Assembly: GCA_949283125.1 (NCBI GenBank)
Contig: CASDRK010000002.1
Location: 156,610 to 220,609 of the forward strand
Source of the DNA: an uncultured Clostridia bacterium
Lineage (GTDB): Bacteria > Bacillota > Clostridia > Christensenellales > Borkfalkiaceae
Reading direction: 5' to 3'
DNA length: 64,000 nucleotides
Of the stretch, positions 50,626 to 60,111 are shown one piece after another; position 1 is the first letter of the stretch; every line of letters starts with the position of its first letter. The position numbers and the translations under genes were made by a program. Under the pieces are notes generated by a model, which was not told the origin of the DNA, made no database searches, and saw nothing but the letters and a program-made list of their open reading frames with translations.

Positions 50626-53403
50626 TCAGTCCGGAATTTTTGCCGTGCTTCCGCCCGAGCGGCGCTTCGTGACGACTATCTGTTTGTCTATGCGCTCCTT
50701 GAGTTCGGACACGTGCGAGATTATGCCCACGAGTCTGTTGCCTTCGGCAAGGGACATAAGACAGTTTATCGCCTGTTCGAGCGAGCGCTCGTCCAGCGAG
50801 CCGAACCCTTCGTCCACGAACATGGTGTCCAGCCGTATGCCGCCGGCGGCGGCCTGAACCACGTCCGACAATCCGAGCGCGAGCGAAAGCGAGGCCATGA
50901 AGGATTCGCCGCCCGAAAGGGACTTTACGCTGCGCACCGAGCCGTTGTAATGGTCCAGAACTTCCAGCTCCAGCCCGCTCTGGCTGCGCAGGTTGCCGGC
51001 GCTGCGGCGGCGCATCAGCTCGTACTGGCCGCCGCTCATCTTCAAAAGGCGCAAGTTTGCCTTTGCCACCACGCGGTCGAAGTAAAAGGTCTGCACATAT
51101 GTTTCAAGCATTATCTTTTCGCGGCCGGGCACGTTGCCGTTTGCCGTGTTGGAAAGCGAGCGAGCGATAAGATATGCGCTCTCCGCTTCGTCCAGCGCGG
51201 CGAGGCAGCGCTCCGTCTCTTCGCGCGCGCGGACATTAATTTTAATACGGGCGGCAATGTCGCGCATGCCGGCTTCGGTCTGCGCCAGGGCGCTCTCCGC
51301 CGCCGTCCTTGCCTTTTCGCTCTCGCCGTCGTCGGCGGGAGACTCCGCGATGCGGCTCTGCAGACTGCGTATCTCGCCGTCGAGCCTGCCGAGCTTCAAC
51401 GCGAGCGCGTCGGCGCGCTCGCGCGCGGCCGAAAAGGCACTGTCGTGCTCGCTCTTGCGCCGCTTGAGCTCGTCTATGCCGCGCATGAGCAGCGAAAGCT
51501 CGCCAAAGGGCAGTCCGTCGGACAGCGAAGCCGCGTTTGCGCGGGCAGATTTTGCGCGCTCGGACGCGGCAGAAAGCGCCGCGGCTCTTTCCGAAACCGA
51601 CGCGTTAAGGGCGGCAAGTCGGCGTTCGCCGGAGGATATGTCCGTATCTGCCCTCTTGCACTCGTCGATCTGCGCGGCGCACTCGCGCATCTCCGCGCGC
51701 ACGGCGCGGTCCTGTTCCTCCGCCGCCGAAACCAGCGCGCTCACAGCGCCGGGCGAAAGTTCGCCCGCCGATATGCCCAGCTCTTTCGCCTTGGCCGCAA
51801 GCTCCGTCCGGGCGGAATCACACCCGGCATTCAGCTCGCCCGCCCGCCGGCTTGCGCGCTCGCGCAGGTCTGCAAGCTTTTCGCTGCGCTCCTTCAGCTC
51901 GCCGAGCCGTGCTTCGGTTACGCTTTCCCCCGCCATATGCGCCGGCGAAGGGTGCGAAAGCGAGCCGCAGACGGGGCAGGGCGAACCGGGTTCGAGCCCG
52001 GCGGCAAGCATGCCGGCCTGATTTTTTAAAAACCAGTCGTAACAATTTTCGTACTCCGCGCGCGCCGACATGGCACGGCTTTCGCAAAGGGCATACTCCT
52101 TCTGCGCGGACGAGAGCTCGTCGCACAGCTCTTCAAGCGCGGATATGCGCGCGGCAATATCCTTGAGCGAACGCAGTCCGGCGGCAATTTCTTCAGCCCG
52201 CGCGGCGGCCTTTTCCAGACGGGCTGGCGCGCCTTCGAGCTGCCTGAATTTTTGTTTGTCCCTTTCCAGACGGGCGGAAAGGGCGGCGCTCTCCTCCCTG
52301 TCGCGCGAAAGAGCTTTTGAAAGGGCGCCCTCCTCCCTCTCCGCTTCGGCGAGAGCCGCGCGCGCCTGATCCAGCGCGGCATAGCGGGGTATGAGCTGTT
52401 CGTACTGCGCCGCCGTGCGCAGAAAGCCTTCGGCCTCTTCCGCGCGCGACGAGAGCGCGGCAAGGTCCGCCTTTGCTTCTTCGGCTCCCGCGGCGGCGAG
52501 CTCCCTTTCCCTGACCGCTTCGGCCAGACGGGCGCGGGCCTTTTGGCTCTCGCGGGCGACCGCAGCCCTTGCTTCGGCCTCCGCACGGGCGCGCTCCAGC
52601 CCCGCCTTTTGCTCCTCAAGCCGCTTGAGCCGTTCGCGGTCGGCGCATATCAGCCGATCCGCAAACTTCAGAGCCTGTTCGGCCGCGGCGGCCTGCCCCG
52701 CGCTTTGACGCGCGGCTTCGGACAGTTCGGCAGCTTTTGCCGTCTCTTCGTCCGAAGCGCATTCGACGGAAGATATCCTGTCGGCAAGCCGCGCGCGGGC
52801 GCCTTCGCAGTCGCGCGCGGCTTCGGAAGCCCGGGCTCGCAGTTCGTCCTGCAGCGCCCTGAACGGCGACGTTTTGAATATGTCGCGGAATATCTTCTGT
52901 CTCTCCTCCGTGTCCGCGTTCAGAAGGCGCAGAAAGTCGCCCTGCGCTATCATGGCTATCTGCATGAACTGGCCGCGGTTTACGCCCAGAATTTCGCATA
53001 TCTTCGAATCCACCTCGGAGCGGCGGGCGATCACGGAACCGTCCGGCAGGGTCAGAACGGCTTCGGCCTTGCGCTCCGTGAGTCCCCCTCCGCGCTTTGA
53101 CGGGCGCATATATGCGGGGTTACGCCTTATCTTATACACTTTGCCGCCGTTTGAAAAGGTCAGCTCCACGTCGGTCGGCGTATCTTCGGAAGCGTACTTG
53201 GAACGCAGCCCCTCCACCTCCCTTATGTCGCCGCTCGGCTCGCCGTAAAGCGCAAAGGTTATCGCATCGAAAATGGTTGTTTTGCCGGCGCCTGTGTCGC
53301 CGGTGATCAGGTATATCCCCCTTTCGCCCAGACGCGACATGTCTATCTCCACCGTGCCGGCGTACGGCCCGAAGGCAGTCATGAAAAGATTGAGCGGTCT
53401 CAC
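50626..53403 (-). CDS. sbcC: Exonuclease SbcC, SMC-like ATPase subunit
   Basis: This 925-residue protein has N-terminal Walker A GDTGAGKTT, long coiled coils, the zinc hook CPVCGSLSHP (about residue 460), and the C-terminal signature SLSGGESFMASLSLA with Walker B TMFVDEGFGSLD. Together with SbcD it cuts DNA hairpins and protein-blocked ends. I choose the GTG at 53403 (GGGAGG 7 bases before it, and GTGA overlap with the sbcD stop) over an ATG five codons upstream that lies within the ribosome site. Confidence 0.94.
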   Translation of the reverse strand: MRPLNLFMTAFGPYAGTVEIDMSRLGERGIYLITGDTGAGKTTIFDAITFALYGEPSGDIREVEGLRSKYASEDTPTDVELTFSNGGKVYKIRRNPAYMRPSKRGGGLTERKAEAVLTLPDGSVIARRSEVDSKICEILGVNRGQFMQIAMIAQGDFLRLLNADTEERQKIFRDIFKTSPFRALQDELRARASEAARDCEGARARLADRISSVECASDEETAKAAELSEAARQSAGQAAAAEQALKFADRLICADRERLKRLEEQKAGLERARAEAEARAAVARESQKARARLAEAVRERELAAAGAEEAKADLAALSSRAEEAEGFLRTAAQYEQLIPRYAALDQARAALAEAEREEGALSKALSRDREESAALSARLERDKQKFRQLEGAPARLEKAAARAEEIAAGLRSLKDIAARISALEELCDELSSAQKEYALCESRAMSARAEYENCYDWFLKNQAGMLAAGLEPGSPCPVCGSLSHPSPAHMAGESVTEARLGELKERSEKLADLRERASRRAGELNAGCDSARTELAAKAKELGISAGELSPGAVSALVSAAEEQDRAVRAEMRECAAQIDECKRADTDISSGERRLAALNASVSERAAALSAASERAKSARANAASLSDGLPFGELSLLMRGIDELKRRKSEHDSAFSAARERADALALKLGRLDGEIRSLQSRIAESPADDGESEKARTAAESALAQTEAGMRDIAARIKINVRAREETERCLAALDEAESAYLIARSLSNTANGNVPGREKIMLETYVQTFYFDRVVAKANLRLLKMSGGQYELMRRRSAGNLRSQSGLELEVLDHYNGSVRSVKSLSGGESFMASLSLALGLSDVVQAAAGGIRLDTMFVDEGFGSLDERSLEQAINCLMSLAEGNRLVGIISHVSELKERIDKQIVVTKRRSGGSTAKIPD

Positions 53404-54530
53404 TTTCCGTCCTCCCATATGCGTTCTATAAGGCGCGAAACGCGGTCATGCATTTCGTCGGTCATCGGCCTGCCGTTCTGTTTTTCGTACAGCTCGCAAA
53501 AGAGCTGCAGCGGCGTTTTGCTGCTCACGTCGTCCGCCCCGCCCGCGGAAATTTCCGCGCGAGTGCGGGCGTTGTCGTACTCCAAAACCATCAGATTCGG
53601 ATAAAAATACCTCAGTTTGGCCGCGCCTTCGGGAATGTCCTCCTCGTCGGTCAGAGTTATCTTGTAATAGTCTTCGCGGCTGTGCTTTTGTGTGAACGAA
53701 AGCTCGGTAACCTGGGCATATGTGCCGCGCAACGCCACAAAATCGCGGCGCGGCGTCAGGGGCGCGACGCGCACGCGCACGTCGCCCTTTGCGCCCATCT
53801 CCACGATGGTGACGGATTTTTTGTGCGCGGCTTCCGAAAAGGAATACTTGAGCGGCGTGCCGCAGTAGCGGACGGCGTCGCAGATATTCTGCGGGCCGTG
53901 AATGTGGCCGAGAGCGACGTAGTCGAACCCGGCGAACACCGAAGCGTCCACATTGTCCGCGCCGCCTACCGAAAGCTCCTCGGATTCGCACCGCACCGCG
54001 CCGGTGACGAACTGGTGGGTGACGAGCACGTTGCGCGCGCTCATGTCCGCACCCGTTGCGGACAGCGCGGCGCGCACCGCGGCCGTGTAGCTTTCGCCGC
54101 CCTCGCCAAGCGCGCGGGCAACGACCGCGGGCTTAACGAAGGGCAGCAGATAAAAATTGACCCGGCCGAATTCGTCGTTCAGCGCAACGGGGCTGACCTC
54201 GCCCGCATATGCGGGCGCGATGAACACGCCTCCCTCGCCGAAAAACCTCGCCCCGAAGGCAAGGCGTTCGGCCGAGTCGTGGTTGCCGGCTATCATCAGC
54301 GTCTTTATGCCACGCTTTTTCAGCTCGAACAAAAAGTCGTCCAGAAGCTTTACGGCCTCTACCGGCGGCACGGGTTTGTCGAACACGTCGCCCGCGATCA
54401 CCGCGGCGGACGGGCGTTCGAGGTCGGCAAGGCCGACTATCTCCTTCAGGATATGCTCCTGCTCCTCCAGCATGGAAAATTCATTTACCCTTTTGCCGAG
54501 GTGCAGATCGGACAGGTGGAAAAACTTCAT
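53400..54530 (-). CDS. sbcD: Exonuclease SbcD, Mre11-type nuclease subunit
   Basis: This 376-residue protein starts MKFFHLSDLHLGKRVNEFSM and carries the metallophosphoesterase motifs DLHLGK, GDVFDK, GNHDS, LVTHQF and GHIHGPQ. It forms the SbcCD nuclease with the gene just downstream. GGGGAG precedes the ATG at 54530; codons upstream in the frame are unrelated. Confidence 0.95.
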   Translation of the reverse strand: MKFFHLSDLHLGKRVNEFSMLEEQEHILKEIVGLADLERPSAAVIAGDVFDKPVPPVEAVKLLDDFLFELKKRGIKTLMIAGNHDSAERLAFGARFFGEGGVFIAPAYAGEVSPVALNDEFGRVNFYLLPFVKPAVVARALGEGGESYTAAVRAALSATGADMSARNVLVTHQFVTGAVRCESEELSVGGADNVDASVFAGFDYVALGHIHGPQNICDAVRYCGTPLKYSFSEAAHKKSVTIVEMGAKGDVRVRVAPLTPRRDFVALRGTYAQVTELSFTQKHSREDYYKITLTDEEDIPEGAAKLRYFYPNLMVLEYDNARTRAEISAGGADDVSSKTPLQLFCELYEKQNGRPMTDEMHDRVSRLIERIWEDGK

Positions 54531-54731
54531 TTGCTGCTCCCCGCGCCCTTTTTGCGCTGGCGCCCGGACGGGCGCCAGCGCAGGGCGCAATTCAATTATA
54601 GCACACGCCGCCGGACAATTCAACCGCTGCGGGCCGTATGCGCGCAAAAACCGCACGCCGGCCATCGCATTGTATTAATTGTATTATTTGTAATATCTGT
54701 ACCATATAATGGCCGCCCATGCCGCGCACGA

Positions 54732-54760
54732 TTGACAAAACGGGCGATTTGAATTATATT
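54732..54760 (+). promoter_or_regulatory. Promoter of the pRiA4b ORF-3-like gene
   Basis: Consensus TTGACA (54732-54737), 17 bases and TATATT (54755-54760). Confidence 0.7.
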
Positions 54761-54814
54761 ATAGGCGTTGAAGCGCGGGCGCAGAACGGACCGCGATGCG
54801 CCGGAGGATACGCA

Positions 54815-55291
54815 ATGAAAAATTACGTTTTGAAGATAAGGCTTGAAAACACCGATATTTCGCGCACGCTGGCCATTCCCGAAGGCTACGGATTTGCCGA
54901 CCTGCACGAGATAATACAGATAGCCTTCGGCTGGGAGGACTATTTTTACCACTCCTTCCGCGCGGGCGGCACGCTGATAGCGGACGACGCCAACGAAGAG
55001 ATCGATCTGCTGCCCGACAAGTTCAAATATGAAGCCGAAGCCAACCTTGAATTTTTTCTGCGCAACGTGAAGAATTTTACGTACACATACGACATCGAGC
55101 AGCCGTGGGTGCACGAGATAGAAGTCGAGGGCGTGCTTGAGGAAGGGTTTGAGTGCCCCGTGCTCTTGGAGCATACCGGGCGCATGATATCGGAAAAGCT
55201 GATAGACGACGACACCGACGACGTATCGCTGGGCGGCCCCGTGAGCAAGAACGCCATAAACCTGATGCTTGAGGAGACATTTTTATACTGA
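54815..55291 (+). CDS. Plasmid pRiA4b ORF-3 family protein
   Basis: This 158-residue protein begins MKNYVLKIRLENTDISRTLA and has the family pattern IPEGYGFADLHEIIQIAFGW, then FKYEAEANLEFFLRNVKNFT, YTYDIEQPWVHEIEVEGV and CPVLLEHTGR. This matches PF07929 (pRiA4b ORF-3, also called IS1096 passenger protein). The function is unknown. GGAGG sits before the ATG and the gene has its own promoter and terminator; no transposase or terminal repeats are near. Confidence 0.82.
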   Translation: MKNYVLKIRLENTDISRTLAIPEGYGFADLHEIIQIAFGWEDYFYHSFRAGGTLIADDANEEIDLLPDKFKYEAEANLEFFLRNVKNFTYTYDIEQPWVHEIEVEGVLEEGFECPVLLEHTGRMISEKLIDDDTDDVSLGGPVSKNAINLMLEETFLY

Positions 55292-55425
55292 TCTGCAGGC
55301 CGGCGTCCGCACGCCGATCTGCCTGAAGCGCGCAGAGGACAAAGCTTTGCACAGCATTCCGAGCCGCACGGCTCCCTCCGGAAAGCGCGGGGCGCGGACA
55401 AAACCCGAATAAAAACACGACGCGC

Positions 55426-55462
55426 GGGGCGCGGGCAATTATCGATTGCCCGCGCCCCTTTT
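55426..55462 (+). terminator. Terminator of the pRiA4b ORF-3-like gene
   Basis: Perfect 14-bp arms (55426-55439 and 55445-55458) with a 5-base loop, then TTTT. Confidence 0.7.
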
Positions 55463-55559
55463 GCGTCTGCGCAATGTTTTACGTTAAATCGTACGAGCGG
55501 TGCGGCCGGCCCGGCGTAGCCGGCACGGCGCGACCCTGAATGCGGCGCGGCCTGCACGG

Positions 55560-56786
55560 CTACTCGAAGTGCAGCTTGTCCACCGGGTAGTACTTTGCCA
55601 GACCGCCGGAGGACGTTTCGCGGTAGCTGTTCAAAAGGTCGCGCCCGGTGTTGTACATGGTCTTTACTATCAGATCGAAACTGATTTTGCGGCTGTCCGA
55701 AAGGAAATTGGCCAGCGACAGCGCGTTTATCGCCCTCATGGCGGCGACGGCGTTGCGCTCGATGCAGGGTATCTGAACGAGACCGGCGATGGGGTCGCAC
55801 GTCAGGCCGAGGTGGTGTTCCATGGCGACTTCGGCGGCATACTCTATCTGCCCCATGCCCATTCCGAACAACTCGCCCAGCGCGGCGGCGGCCATGGAGC
55901 ACGCGGAGCCTATCTCCGCCTGACAGCCGCACTCCGCGCCCGATATCGAGGCGTTGGTCTTGATTATGTTGCCTATGAGCCCGCCGGTGGCCAGAGCCTT
56001 TACCACCTGCTCGTCCGTGAAACCGCGCTCGGTCTGCATGTAGTTGAGCACACTGGGCACCACGCCGCAGCTGCCGCACGTGGGCGCGGTGACTATTATC
56101 CCGCCCGAAGCGTTCTGCTCGCTAACCGCAAACGCATAGGAGCAGACGAGACGGTTTTCGCGCGTCTGGGCGCTTTCGTCTATGTGGCGCTGATTGTACA
56201 GATACTGCGCCCTGCGCTGCGTGCCCAGACAGCCCGGCAGCACGCCAGACGTGGTCAGCCCGTCGTGCACGGCGGCCTTCATCTGTTCCCATATGGCGTG
56301 GAGATACGCGAATATCCCGTCGCCCTCGCACTCGGCCACATACTGCCAGAGCCGCATGTTGCGCGAGCGGCAGTGGGCGGATATCTCGTCGAAAGTGCTT
56401 AAAGGATACACGGCGTTGTCTATGCCCGTGTTGGCGTCGGGTTCCCCCTCTATCTTTATGGTTCCGCCGCCCACGCTGTAAAATCTGGTGCGGGCGAGCA
56501 CTTCGCCCTCGCGGAAGGCGGATATATCGAGGGTGTTGGGATGCACCGGCACGGGTGTCCTGTAATCGAATACCACGTTGCACGGCAGGGGCGAAAAGGT
56601 CTTTTTAAGGACTTCGTCCGTCCCGTGCCCCTTGCCCGTGGACGCCAGCGAGCCGTAGAGCGTGACCTCAAATCTGTCTGCGGCGGGGTAGCGCGAGCGC
56701 ATGAGCTTTGCCGCGCGCTCCGGCCCCATCGTGTGCGAGCTTGAAGGCCCGCGTCCGACCTTGTACAATTCCTTCAGCGATTGCAT
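55560..56786 (-). CDS. sdaA: L-serine ammonia-lyase (single-chain, iron-sulfur)
   Basis: This 408-residue protein joins the beta-like N-terminal part (LKELYKVGRGPSSSHTMGPE, the substrate SSSH loop) to the alpha-like part with the cysteines that hold the 4Fe-4S cluster (APTCGSCGVVP, GAECGCQAEIGSACSMAAAA, GLTCDPIAGLVQIPCIERN). It converts L-serine to pyruvate and ammonia. It starts at ATG 56786 with AGAGGAAG 8 bases before; a GTG three codons earlier overlaps that site. The stop is TAG. Confidence 0.94.
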   Translation of the reverse strand: MQSLKELYKVGRGPSSSHTMGPERAAKLMRSRYPAADRFEVTLYGSLASTGKGHGTDEVLKKTFSPLPCNVVFDYRTPVPVHPNTLDISAFREGEVLARTRFYSVGGGTIKIEGEPDANTGIDNAVYPLSTFDEISAHCRSRNMRLWQYVAECEGDGIFAYLHAIWEQMKAAVHDGLTTSGVLPGCLGTQRRAQYLYNQRHIDESAQTRENRLVCSYAFAVSEQNASGGIIVTAPTCGSCGVVPSVLNYMQTERGFTDEQVVKALATGGLIGNIIKTNASISGAECGCQAEIGSACSMAAAALGELFGMGMGQIEYAAEVAMEHHLGLTCDPIAGLVQIPCIERNAVAAMRAINALSLANFLSDSRKISFDLIVKTMYNTGRDLLNSYRETSSGGLAKYYPVDKLHFE

Positions 56787-57001
56787 GCGGAACACTTCCT
56801 CTTTGCGGATTTTTTACCTAAATAATTATACTCCGCGCAGTGCGCGCTTGTCAACGCCGGCGGCAAAATTTTTTGCGTTCCGCCCGAGGGCCGCGCAGCG
56901 CGTACGCGGCCTTAGGGCGCATATATGCGCGCAAGCACACATGCGCATGTGAAGAAGCCCGGCAAAAACCAACCGCGGTTAAAATTTTGCCCTTAATTTT
57001 C

Positions 57002-57036
57002 TTGACCTGCGGCGCGCGATATAATAAAATTATATC
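57002..57036 (+). promoter_or_regulatory. Promoter and palindromic operator of feoA-feoB
   Basis: TTGACC (57002-57007), 17 bases and TAAAAT (57025-57030). GATATAAT (57018-57025), AAA, ATTATATC (57029-57036) is a perfect inverted repeat across the -10, suited to iron-dependent repression by a Fur- or DtxR-type protein (inference). Confidence 0.7.
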
Positions 57037-57070
57037 GACGCGGCCGAGAGCCGCAACGGGAGAAAAGGAC

Positions 57071-57307
57071 ATGAAACTTAGCGAAGCGCAGACGGGCGGA
57101 CGGTATGTGATAGAGCGCATAGACCTTCCGTTTGAAATGCAGCGCAGACTGGAGGCGCTGGGCATGACGGACAGGACGCCCGTGGAAGTGCTGGCGCGCA
57201 AGGGCAGGGGCATACTGATAATAAAACTGCGCGGAACGCGCTTTGCCCTTGGCCGCAACGTGACGAAAAACATAGAGGCTATCGAGGAATATGAACGGCA
57301 GCAATGA
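57071..57307 (+). CDS. feoA: Ferrous iron transport accessory protein FeoA
   Basis: This 78-residue SH3-like protein reads MKLSEAQTGGRYVIERIDLP, with RRLEALGMTDRTPVEVLARK and GTRFALGRNVTKNI, matching FeoA. It binds and modulates FeoB. AAAAGGA precedes the ATG; the 3' end overlaps feoB by 17 bases. Confidence 0.93.
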   Translation: MKLSEAQTGGRYVIERIDLPFEMQRRLEALGMTDRTPVEVLARKGRGILIIKLRGTRFALGRNVTKNIEAIEEYERQQ

Positions 57308-59507
57308 GATGACAATAGGGTTCATAGGCAACCCCAACTGCGGCAAGACCACGCTGTTCAACGCATACACGGGCGCAAACCTGAAAGTGGCGAACTGGCC
57401 GGGCGTTACCGTGGAAAAGGTGGAAGGCGCAATAAAGGACCATAACCAGAAGATACACCTTGTGGATCTGCCGGGAACGTACAGCCTGACTTCATACACC
57501 ATGGAGGAGACCGTTTCGCGCAATTTTATTCTGAGCGACGAAGTGGACGTGGTGATAAACGTGGCGGACGCGTCGGCCCTGGAGCGCAGCCTGTACCTGA
57601 CGCTGCAGCTTCTGGAGCTGAACAAGCCCGTAGTGCTTGCGCTGAACATGATGGACATAGTGCGCAAGCGCGGCATGGAGATAGATCTGCACCGCCTGCC
57701 CGAAATGCTGGGCATACCGGTAATACCCGTCTCCGCGCGCAAGCGCATGGGGCTGGATTCGCTGCTGCACGCCGCCATACACCACAAGGACAGCGCCGCG
57801 CCCGACAGGCTGATACACAACCACAAGAGCCAAAGCCGGCACGGGCACGACCACCACTCGGAATACGCAATGGTTTATTCCGACGAAATAGAGGACAAGA
57901 TAGACGCCATAACGGCAGAGCTGGATAGAGTGCATCCCGAAGCGCCCAACAAGCGCTGGTGCGCCATAAAACTTTTGGAAAACGACAGGGAGATATGCGA
58001 AAAATACCCCGTTGAGCTGCCCGAAGTGCTCGACAAAAACTATGAATCGCGCATCATAAACGAAAAGTACGACTTCATAGACGAAGTGATCCGCGAAGTC
58101 ATGCTGCGCAAGGAATCGAGCGACGCCTTCACGGACAAGCTCGACGGCGTGCTCACGCACAGGATATGGGGCATACCCGTATTTTTAGGCATAATGGCCG
58201 TGATATTCTTTTTGACCTTCTTTGTGGGCGACTGGATAAAGGGTCTGCTGGAGGCCGGGCTCGACTGGCTGAACGGCGCGATGAGCGGCTGGCTGACTTC
58301 GATAGGCGCGCACGAGATAGTCATTTCGCTGATAATCGACGGCATAATAAGCGGCGTGGGCGTGATAATAACCTTTTTGCCCAACATACTCATACTCTTC
58401 CTCTGTCTCGCCTTTCTGGAGGACAGCGGCTACATGGCCCGCGTGGCGTATGTCATGGAGGGCGTGATGAGCAGGCTGGGGCTCTCAGGCAGGGCGTTCA
58501 TACCCATGCTTCTGGGCTTCGGCTGCACGGTGCCGGCAATAATGGCGTCGCGCGCGCTGGAGAGCAGACGCGACCGCTTTAAGGTGATGCTGGTAACGCC
58601 CTTTATGAGCTGCAACGCAAGGCTGACGATATACATACTGTTTGCCGAAATGTTCTTCGGCGCGTACGCAATGCTTGCGGCATACTCCATGTATATACTC
58701 GGCATACTCGTCGCCATAGGCGTCTGCGCCGCGCTGCACCTGATAGACAGCAAAAAGAAGCAAGCAGACAACTATCTGATAATCGAGCTGCCCGAATACA
58801 AGCTGCCCGACGCGCGCACCGTGGGCGTGTACGTGTGGGAAAAGGTGAAAGACTATCTGGTAAAGGCCGGAACGACCATATTCATCGCCACGATAATATT
58901 GTGGGCGCTTTTGTACTTCGGCCCCGGCGGCTACGTGGAGGACATGGGCGACAGCTTTGCCGCATACGTCGGCAAGTTCCTTGCGCCGGTGTTCATACCC
59001 GTAGGGCTGGGATTGTGGCAGATAACCGTTGCGCTGATAGCAGGCATATCGGCAAAGGAAGTTGTGGTTTCAAGCTGCGCAATACTCTTCGGAGTGACCA
59101 ACACGGGCTCGGCGGAGGGCATTTCGGCATTCACGGCCGCGCTCGAGGGGATAGGATTCGGGCCGCTGAACGCGCTGTGCCTGATGGTGTTCTGCCTGCT
59201 GTACATACCCTGCGCGGCGGCGATAGCAACGATACGCAAGGAATCGGGCAGCTGGGCGTTCACGCTGGGTTCGGCAGCCTTTCAGCTGGCGGTGGCATGG
59301 CTTGTAACGCTGGTGTTCTATCAGGTGGGCAGCCTGTTCGTGCAGGGACACAGCGGCGCGGCCACGGCTGTGATCTGCGCGCTGACAGGCGCGTGCGTTA
59401 TTGCCGCGGTCGTGGCCATAATACGCCGCAGGCTGAAGGGCAAAACCTGCTGCGGCGGAGCATGCGGCTACTGTTCCGGACGCTGCGACAAGGATGACAA
59501 AAAATAA
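57291..59507 (+). CDS. feoB: Ferrous iron transporter FeoB
   Basis: This 738-residue protein has the N-terminal G domain (IGFIGNPNCGKTTLFNAYTG, VEKVEGAI, VDLPGTYSLTSY, LALNMMDIV), a linker with a His-rich loop (HGHDHH), and about ten membrane helices including the FeoB gate LGFGCTVPAIMA and its repeat LYIPCAAAIATI. The C terminus ends in a Cys-rich tail (CCGGACGYCSGRCDK). It imports Fe(II) using GTP. An internal ATG at 57309 is the alternative start. There is no feoC. Confidence 0.95.
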   Translation: MNGSNEMTIGFIGNPNCGKTTLFNAYTGANLKVANWPGVTVEKVEGAIKDHNQKIHLVDLPGTYSLTSYTMEETVSRNFILSDEVDVVINVADASALERSLYLTLQLLELNKPVVLALNMMDIVRKRGMEIDLHRLPEMLGIPVIPVSARKRMGLDSLLHAAIHHKDSAAPDRLIHNHKSQSRHGHDHHSEYAMVYSDEIEDKIDAITAELDRVHPEAPNKRWCAIKLLENDREICEKYPVELPEVLDKNYESRIINEKYDFIDEVIREVMLRKESSDAFTDKLDGVLTHRIWGIPVFLGIMAVIFFLTFFVGDWIKGLLEAGLDWLNGAMSGWLTSIGAHEIVISLIIDGIISGVGVIITFLPNILILFLCLAFLEDSGYMARVAYVMEGVMSRLGLSGRAFIPMLLGFGCTVPAIMASRALESRRDRFKVMLVTPFMSCNARLTIYILFAEMFFGAYAMLAAYSMYILGILVAIGVCAALHLIDSKKKQADNYLIIELPEYKLPDARTVGVYVWEKVKDYLVKAGTTIFIATIILWALLYFGPGGYVEDMGDSFAAYVGKFLAPVFIPVGLGLWQITVALIAGISAKEVVVSSCAILFGVTNTGSAEGISAFTAALEGIGFGPLNALCLMVFCLLYIPCAAAIATIRKESGSWAFTLGSAAFQLAVAWLVTLVFYQVGSLFVQGHSGAATAVICALTGACVIAAVVAIIRRRLKGKTCCGGACGYCSGRCDKDDKK

Positions 59508-59536
59508 TTGCCCCGCACATATGCGGCGAAAAACTT

Positions 59537-59569
59537 GCGGGCGGAACGTTTACGTTCCGCCCGCTTTTT
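59537..59569 (+). terminator. Terminator of feoA-feoB
   Basis: Perfect 12-bp arms (59537-59548 and 59553-59564), loop TTTA, then TTTTT. Confidence 0.92.
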
Positions 59570-59582
59570 CCGGACAAAATTT

Positions 59583-59619
59583 TAAAGGCCGCGGCGCGCA
59601 TGTTATGCGCGCCGCGGCC
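59583..59619 (-). terminator. Terminator of the Sel1-like gene
   Basis: Perfect 15-bp arms (59587-59601 and 59605-59619) with GTT loop; on the minus strand TTTAAAATTTT follows. Confidence 0.7.
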
Positions 59620-59639
59620 GCAACTTTCGGTGAAACGTT

Positions 59640-60020
59640 TTACTTCTCCGCCCTCATATTCGCAAGCAGACTCGCGCACTTATCGTCGCCCGCTTCGGCG
59701 CCGAGCCGCAACCAATTCCGCGCCGCGGACAAGTCGGGAGAGATGAGCACGCCCTGCGAAAAATACAGCCCGAGCACGCGGCAGGCTTCGCCGTCGCCGC
59801 CCTCGGCATAGGCACGGATCCTCGGAAGGTATCCCTCTATCAGCTGTCGCGCGCTCGAGGGGTCGTTGAACGTCAGTCCCCGCCCGGTGTGCAAACAGAG
59901 CGCCAGGCCGTAAGCGCAGCGCTCGTCGCCCAGCTCAAGAGAATTGCGGAAGGCCGAAGCGGCATGGATATAGTCGCCGTCATCGTAAAATTTCATGGCC
60001 TGCGTGAAGGTGTAAGGCAT
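59640..60020 (-). CDS. Sel1-like repeat protein
   Basis: This 126-residue protein has about three alpha-helical Sel1/TPR repeats (AMKFYDDGDYIHAASAFRNS, CAYGLALCLHTGRG, ACRVLGLYFSQGVLISPDLS with AARNWLRLGAEAGD). Such repeats mediate protein contacts; no catalytic motif. GAGGAG precedes the ATG. Confidence 0.82.
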   Translation of the reverse strand: MPYTFTQAMKFYDDGDYIHAASAFRNSLELGDERCAYGLALCLHTGRGLTFNDPSSARQLIEGYLPRIRAYAEGGDGEACRVLGLYFSQGVLISPDLSAARNWLRLGAEAGDDKCASLLANMRAEK

Positions 60021-60045
60021 GGGTTTGCTCCTCGGATTTTTTTAT

Positions 60046-60074
60046 ATTATACGACAACCGCGCAAAACAGTCAA
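60046..60074 (-). promoter_or_regulatory. Promoter of the Sel1-like gene
   Basis: On the minus strand, TTGACT (60074-60069), 17 bases and TATAAT (60051-60046). Confidence 0.78.
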
Positions 60075-60111
60075 GCCCGAAAACAGCAAAACGCTCTGCG
60101 GGACGAACATG

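Noticed and set aside
53416-53418. ATG start of sbcC five codons before the GTG
   Set aside because: The ATG lies within the ribosome site of the GTG start, which also overlaps the sbcD stop in the usual GTGA manner.
54815-55291. An insertion sequence (family name IS1096 passenger protein)
   Set aside because: No transposase, terminal inverted repeats or target duplication are visible; the gene has its own promoter and terminator.
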